Origin: Candidatus Babeliales bacterium
GTDB taxonomy: Bacteria; Babelota; Babeliae; Babelales; JACPOV01
DNA length: 36,471 nt
Assembly (NCBI GenBank): GCA_040879965.1
Contig: JBBDJI010000007.1
Location: 93,393 to 129,863, forward strand
Direction of reading: 5' to 3'
The position numbers were made by a program, and so were the translations under genes. This document shows, piece after piece, positions 33,085 through 36,471 of the stretch (positions are counted from its first letter, which is position 1; each line of letters opens with the position of its first letter). The notes under the pieces are model-generated. The model ran no database searches and was not told the DNA's origin. It was given only the letters and a program-made list of their open reading frames with translations.

Positions 33085-33090
33085 AGTATA
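33085..33090 (-). promoter_or_regulatory. Possible -10 element of the dciA-like operon
   Basis: TATACT on the minus strand stands about 37 bases before the start codon. The -35 region (TTTCTT at 17 bases) is poor, so this is a weak call, supported mainly by repeated use of TATACT in this window. Confidence 0.35.
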
Positions 33091-33143
33091 GAGTTATTTC
33101 TTATTAAAAGAAAAAAATAAACAATGATTTTTCTAAGATTTTT

Positions 33144-33172
33144 TTGACAAAACTATTGAAAGCTTATATAAA
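33144..33172 (+). promoter_or_regulatory. Promoter of the 33219 small secreted protein gene
   Basis: A perfect TTGACA (33144-33149) and TATAAA (33167-33172) are separated by exactly 17 bases. Transcription would start near 33180, about 40 bases before the ATG. Confidence 0.68.
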
Positions 33173-33218
33173 TTTTATTCTAGTATGTTATTTTATTTTT
33201 TTTTAAGATAGGAATTGT

Positions 33219-33503
33219 ATGAGACTTGTTAAGTTTTTTTTACTTGTAGGAATTTTCTATAGTGGTCTTAGTGCAAATTCGGATACAAAGAATAATAATG
33301 ATAATGCTAAACATAATAGGCGTGTAAATACGTTAGTAGGGGCTCATCTTTTAGCTGCTATTCCTGCAAATCAACAAAGCTCCAGTTATGATTTATATTA
33401 TGATTTTCCTGGAAGCTCACCTTTTGCTTTTGGAAACCAAAAAATAGATAAAAAAATAAATTATTCAGAATATTTAGCTCCTTACCATATAGATTTTCCA
33501 TAA
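33219..33503 (+). CDS. Small secreted protein, unknown
   Basis: The 94-residue product begins with a signal peptide (MRLVKFFLLVGIFYSGLSA), followed by an Asn/Asp/Lys-rich stretch and then a hydrophobic LVGAHLLAAIPA. The C-terminal half is rich in Tyr, Ser and Pro (SSSYDLYYDFPGSSPFAFG, YLAPYHIDFP). With a signal peptide removed, only about 75 residues remain. It has a strong promoter and terminator of its own, which argues that it is a real and well-expressed gene. An AGGA site precedes the ATG. I recognise no family. Confidence 0.66.
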   Translation: MRLVKFFLLVGIFYSGLSANSDTKNNNDNAKHNRRVNTLVGAHLLAAIPANQQSSSYDLYYDFPGSSPFAFGNQKIDKKINYSEYLAPYHIDFP

Positions 33504-33527
33504 AATTAAATTTTTCTTTTTTTGAAA

Positions 33528-33561
33528 GGTCAAGCATCCAGTGCTTGGCCTTATTTTTTTT
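33528..33561 (+). terminator. Rho-independent terminator after the 33219 gene
   Basis: Arms GGTCAAGCA and TGCTTGGCC (one G-U pair) enclose TCCAG. The tail TTATTTTTTTT follows on the plus strand. It begins 25 bases past the stop. Confidence 0.87.
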
Positions 33562-33636
33562 ACAATACTTGCTATAACAAAAACTTTTTTTATATATTTT
33601 GCCAAGAATTGAACATGAAATAAAAAAAAGATAATT

Positions 33637-34080
33637 ATGATAAAAGATTTTGAAATTATTCCACATACTGCAGATCTTAAGATTCGTGTATATGGAAAAA
33701 CATTAGAAGAACTTTTTCGTAATGCAATTATTGGTATGTTTCAAAGTATTGGGCCGCGTGCTGAATCATGTTTTGTTGAAAATGATCGCTTGATTTGCTC
33801 ACAATTGCCTATAGAAAGAAAAATTGAATTACATTCTATAGACTTAGATATTTTATTAGTTGATTTTTTGTCAGAAGCGCTTTTTCTCTCAGATTCGTAT
33901 AATGAAGCATATCTTGATGCAAAAATTAAAACATTAGATGATAAAAATATTTCAGCTATTTTATATGGTATTAAAATTAATAGATTTGAAGTGGTTGAAA
34001 TTAAAGCGGTTACTTTTCATGATTTATCAATAAAGCAAGTTAATAGTATTTGGGAAACCAATATTGTTTTTGATATTTAA
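33637..34080 (+). CDS. Archease (RtcB activator)
   Basis: Archease helps the RNA ligase RtcB to turn over by promoting its guanylylation. The 147-residue product fits the family in length and pattern: an N-terminal IIPHTADLKIRVYGKTLEEL, LFRNAIIGMF, a central LDILLVDFLSEALFL and the C-terminal IKAVTFHDLSI with WETNIVFDI. The acidic metal ligands expected at D in HTAD and at the C-terminal aspartate are present. It starts with only a weak ribosome site and lies 11 bases before rtcB, a classic gene pair. Confidence 0.92.
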   Translation: MIKDFEIIPHTADLKIRVYGKTLEELFRNAIIGMFQSIGPRAESCFVENDRLICSQLPIERKIELHSIDLDILLVDFLSEALFLSDSYNEAYLDAKIKTLDDKNISAILYGIKINRFEVVEIKAVTFHDLSIKQVNSIWETNIVFDI

Positions 34081-34091
34081 GGGGGTTGCAA

Positions 34092-35549
34092 ATGATAAAA
34101 GAATTAGAAAAAAAAGATTTAATAAAAGTTGATGAAAATATTTATGAAATTCCAAAATCGTACCGCGAAGATATGCATGTTCCCGCGCGTATTTTTGTAA
34201 ACGATCTGATGCTTGATGACGTGTTTGGTGACCGTTCACTCTGGCAGTTGGTCAATGTTGCTACACTCCCTGGCATTCAAAACTATGCGTTTGCAATGCC
34301 CGATATTCATGAAGGTTATGGCTTTCCTATAGGAGGTGTAGCAGCAATGGCCATCGAAAAGGGAGGAGTTATTTCACCGGGGGGTATTGGATATGATATT
34401 AATTGTGGTGTGCGTTTATTGGTTTCTTCATTAACAAAAGATGAAATAAAACCACATATTGAGCGGCTTGCAACTGATATTTTTAATACTGTTCCTTCTG
34501 GTGTTGGTAAAGGTGGCAAAATAGATTTATCAATTAGCGAGCTTGATAAAGTGCTTAATACCGGTGCACGCTATATGCTTGAAAAAGGATTTGGTGTAGA
34601 ACGAGATTTGGAATTTTGTGAAGAACATGGATCTATGCAAGGTGCACAAGCCAATCTTGTTTCAGAACGTGCGAAAAAAAGAGGTAGTGATCAATTAGGT
34701 ACATTAGGATCGGGAAATCATTTTTTAGAAGTACAAGCAATTGAAGAAATTTATGATAAGAACATTGCAGATATTTTTGGATTGCAAAAGGGATTGGTAA
34801 CAATCATGATTCATTGCGGTTCACGCGGGTTAGGGCATCAGGTATGCACTGATTATGTACGTGCTATGTTGCCACGAATAAAGGATTTAGGTATTGAGTT
34901 GCCAGATAAAGAATTGATATGTGCGCCATTTAATTCTGAGATTGCACAAGATTATTTTGGTGCTATGCAAGCAGCGGCAAATTTTGCTTGGGCAAACCGA
35001 CATATGATTGGTCATTGGGTGCGAGAAGTATGGCAAAATATTTTTGGTGCTGATGCACCACTTAATTTAGTATATGATCTTTCTCATAATATTGGCAAAG
35101 TCGAAAAACATACAATTAATGGTAAAGAAGAGACAGTAATAATGCATCGCAAAGGAGCGACGCGTTCATTTGGGCCAGGTAGAGAAGAAATTCCTGCGTT
35201 ATATCGCGCGGTTGGCCAACCAGTATTAATTCCGGGCACTATGGGTACGAGCTCCTATATACTTTCTGGTACGCAGAAAAGTATGGAATTAGCATTTGGT
35301 TCTTCTTGTCATGGTGCGGGTAGAAGTATGTCTCGAACTGAAGCAAAAAAGACAATAAGAGGATCTCAATTGCGAGAAGAATTACAACGAAAAGGAATCG
35401 TTATCCGCAGTTCTTCTGATCCTGGATTAGCTGAAGAGGCACCAACGGCGTATAAAGATGTTGATAATGTGGTACGCGTTGTTGATGAAGTTGGTTTAGC
35501 AAAAAAAATTGCGCGCGTGATACCTCTTGCAGTTATTAAAGGTGATTAA
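34092..35549 (+). CDS. rtcB: RNA-splicing ligase RtcB
   Basis: RtcB joins RNA ends carrying 2',3'-cyclic phosphate or 3'-phosphate to 5'-OH, using GTP and Mn2+. I choose the ATG at 34092, with AAGGGGG upstream, giving 485 residues, a normal length. Metal- and GTP-binding motifs are all visible: MPDIHEGYGFPIGGVAA, SPGGIGYDINCGVRLL (metal cysteine at about 105), LGSGNHFLEVQ, MIHCGSRGLGHQV, YDLSHNIGKVEKH, MHRKGATRSFGPG with the guanylylated histidine, and PGTMGTSSYIL. It is co-transcribed with archease. Its 3' end overlaps the haloperoxidase-type gene by 4 bases. Confidence 0.96.
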   Translation: MIKELEKKDLIKVDENIYEIPKSYREDMHVPARIFVNDLMLDDVFGDRSLWQLVNVATLPGIQNYAFAMPDIHEGYGFPIGGVAAMAIEKGGVISPGGIGYDINCGVRLLVSSLTKDEIKPHIERLATDIFNTVPSGVGKGGKIDLSISELDKVLNTGARYMLEKGFGVERDLEFCEEHGSMQGAQANLVSERAKKRGSDQLGTLGSGNHFLEVQAIEEIYDKNIADIFGLQKGLVTIMIHCGSRGLGHQVCTDYVRAMLPRIKDLGIELPDKELICAPFNSEIAQDYFGAMQAAANFAWANRHMIGHWVREVWQNIFGADAPLNLVYDLSHNIGKVEKHTINGKEETVIMHRKGATRSFGPGREEIPALYRAVGQPVLIPGTMGTSSYILSGTQKSMELAFGSSCHGAGRSMSRTEAKKTIRGSQLREELQRKGIVIRSSSDPGLAEEAPTAYKDVDNVVRVVDEVGLAKKIARVIPLAVIKGD

Positions 35550-36471
35550 ATATTTATTATTTGCTCATCGGTAATACGTACTCTTTGTCCATTGCGTTTA
35601 GTTAATTCAAAACCATTAAATCCTTGTTCGGTATAAATGCGCGCATGGTCTCTTAAATAATTAAGTGCAATTTTTTCACCTAACAAAATACCTTTATCAC
35701 CATCTGAACGATAATGTACACCAGCAAAATCGCGCGCTAAGGCAATATTTGAAGCTAGTTTATCAAGTTCGCTGCCGACTGTTAATGCATCAGCTCCTTC
35801 CATATCAGTCAAAGAAATTAATTGTATTGGGTCAGCAGGATTTGGTTTCACGGGTGCAATATAATCTTTAATTAACGCTTGATCATTAATAAAAGCTTTT
35901 ATAATAGTAGAGCATGCGCCTGCAATAGTTGCATGACCAGCAGGGTATGAAGGGTGAGCGGGAGAACCCTCCGGGTATACTAATCCTAAAAGATACGTTT
36001 GTGCTTCATTGATTGGTAATGGATTATTAGGAATAAATGCTTGTTGTTCATTACGATTGCGAGTCCATGCAAGAACATTAAATCCTGCTAAATCATTGAA
36101 TAATAAGCTTGATAAATTATATAGATTTGTACTTGTAGTTTCAGCACGATGAATAAGGCCAGCCATTGCTTCAGGACGTAATTTTCTGTTGCCACGCCAT
36201 TTATGTGCCCATGCATGCTTTAATGCTTCTTGGCATACGCCAAAGATAGCTGAATAAATATCAGTAATTGCTAGTGTAACAAATGGATCTTCATTGGTGA
36301 TATTACCATTTTGATACGGAGAATATGATGATAATGGAAAGCCATTATATAATAAAATATTTGCGGCGTTAAAGAAAAATTCTCCGGGACCATCATTGTG
36401 AACAGCGGTAGCAATATCTTTTCCTGTTATAATATAACGTTCACCGCTAAAATCGAATTGATCATATTGTT
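35546..36471 (-). CDS. Vanadium-dependent haloperoxidase-type (PAP2 superfamily) protein, 5' end outside window
   Basis: The minus-strand frame is open to the window edge, so the 206 residues after the ATG at 36166 are only the C-terminal part; at least 308 residues are visible. The vanadate-pocket motifs of this superfamily are in order: KWRGNRKLRPEAMAG (36173-36202 for K to P; a Lys and an Arg before Pro), HPSYPAGHATIAGA, and ARDFAGVHYRSDGDKG with the catalytic-type histidine. The spacing and R-P-E-A form resemble vanadium bromo/chloroperoxidases more than simple PAP2 phosphatases, which lack the long helical upstream part. Haloperoxidase or phosphatase activity cannot be decided from sequence. 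Export cannot be judged without the N-terminus. Confidence 0.8.
   Translation of the reverse strand, partial: QYDQFDFSGERYIITGKDIATAVHNDGPGEFFFNAANILLYNGFPLSSYSPYQNGNITNEDPFVTLAITDIYSAIFGVCQEALKHAWAHKWRGNRKLRPEAMAGLIHRAETTSTNLYNLSSLLFNDLAGFNVLAWTRNRNEQQAFIPNNPLPINEAQTYLLGLVYPEGSPAHPSYPAGHATIAGACSTIIKAFINDQALIKDYIAPVKPNPADPIQLISLTDMEGADALTVGSELDKLASNIALARDFAGVHYRSDGDKGILLGEKIALNYLRDHARIYTEQGFNGFELTKRNGQRVRITDEQIINI

Noticed and set aside
1-36471. Search for CRISPR arrays, insertion sequences, integrases and attachment sites.
   Set aside because: I saw no regularly spaced repeats, no transposase or recombinase motifs, and no tRNA-flanking direct repeat. Only short local repeats were found.

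Overview
The window looks like part of the chromosome of a host-dependent, AT-rich, Gram-negative bacterium. The best fit is the candidate phylum Dependentiae (TM6). This is an inference from four things: very AT-rich coding DNA; peptidoglycan and outer-membrane genes (glmU, murG, mreB, a class A PBP, a SurA-like chaperone, two probable beta-barrels); many short lineage-specific secreted proteins whose signal peptides often run into a Gly-Met or Pro-Met step; and a secreted protein with a eukaryote-like BTB-like plus WD40 architecture. I see no insertion sequence, prophage, integrase or CRISPR array. No stretch above 300 bases lacks a gene; the longest gap, 6228-6483, holds a promoter and an out-of-frame coding remnant.

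Layout. 1-3487: the 3' part of a surA-like gene runs into a convergent glmU-sbcD operon. 3585-8118: six consecutive minus-strand genes encode secreted proteins of 178-285 residues that I read as a diverged paralogous family. They have their own promoters and terminators, and one probably carries a frameshift. 8301-11527: tRNA-Ser(CGA), an outer-membrane-type protein, mreB and rsmA. 11508-15097 (minus): a secreted alpha/beta hydrolase, a TVP38/TMEM64 membrane protein, a beta-barrel-like protein and a small cysteine-rich secreted protein. 15286-17673: two tandem LOG-type proteins and a half-size EamA transporter, convergent with a HAD hydrolase. 17946-20309: a multi-pass membrane protein, uppS and gpsA. 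20306-25849: an anchored unknown, the BTB/WD40 protein, a PASTA-only protein, rnpB, a membrane protein overlapping rnpB, and a small anchored protein. 25914-33048: a class A PBP and a large secreted unknown, convergent with a dciA-like/TPR/murG operon. 33219-36471: a small secreted protein, archease with rtcB, and the 3' part of a vanadium-haloperoxidase-type gene.

How the genes fit together. Envelope building is the main theme. GlmU supplies UDP-GlcNAc, UppS the lipid carrier, MurG completes lipid II, the PBP polymerises it, MreB guides elongation, and SurA-like and beta-barrel proteins serve the outer membrane. RsmA, RNase P RNA, tRNA-Ser and RtcB/archease cover RNA maturation. SbcD and the DciA-like protein act on DNA. 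The remainder is a large secretome that probably faces the host.

Most notable: the six-gene secreted family with its palindromic promoters and broken member; a GlmU lacking two phosphate-binding residues of its acetyltransferase site; six of seven convergent gene pairs overlapping at their 3' ends; a membrane-protein gene ending inside rnpB; and the haloperoxidase-type protein.
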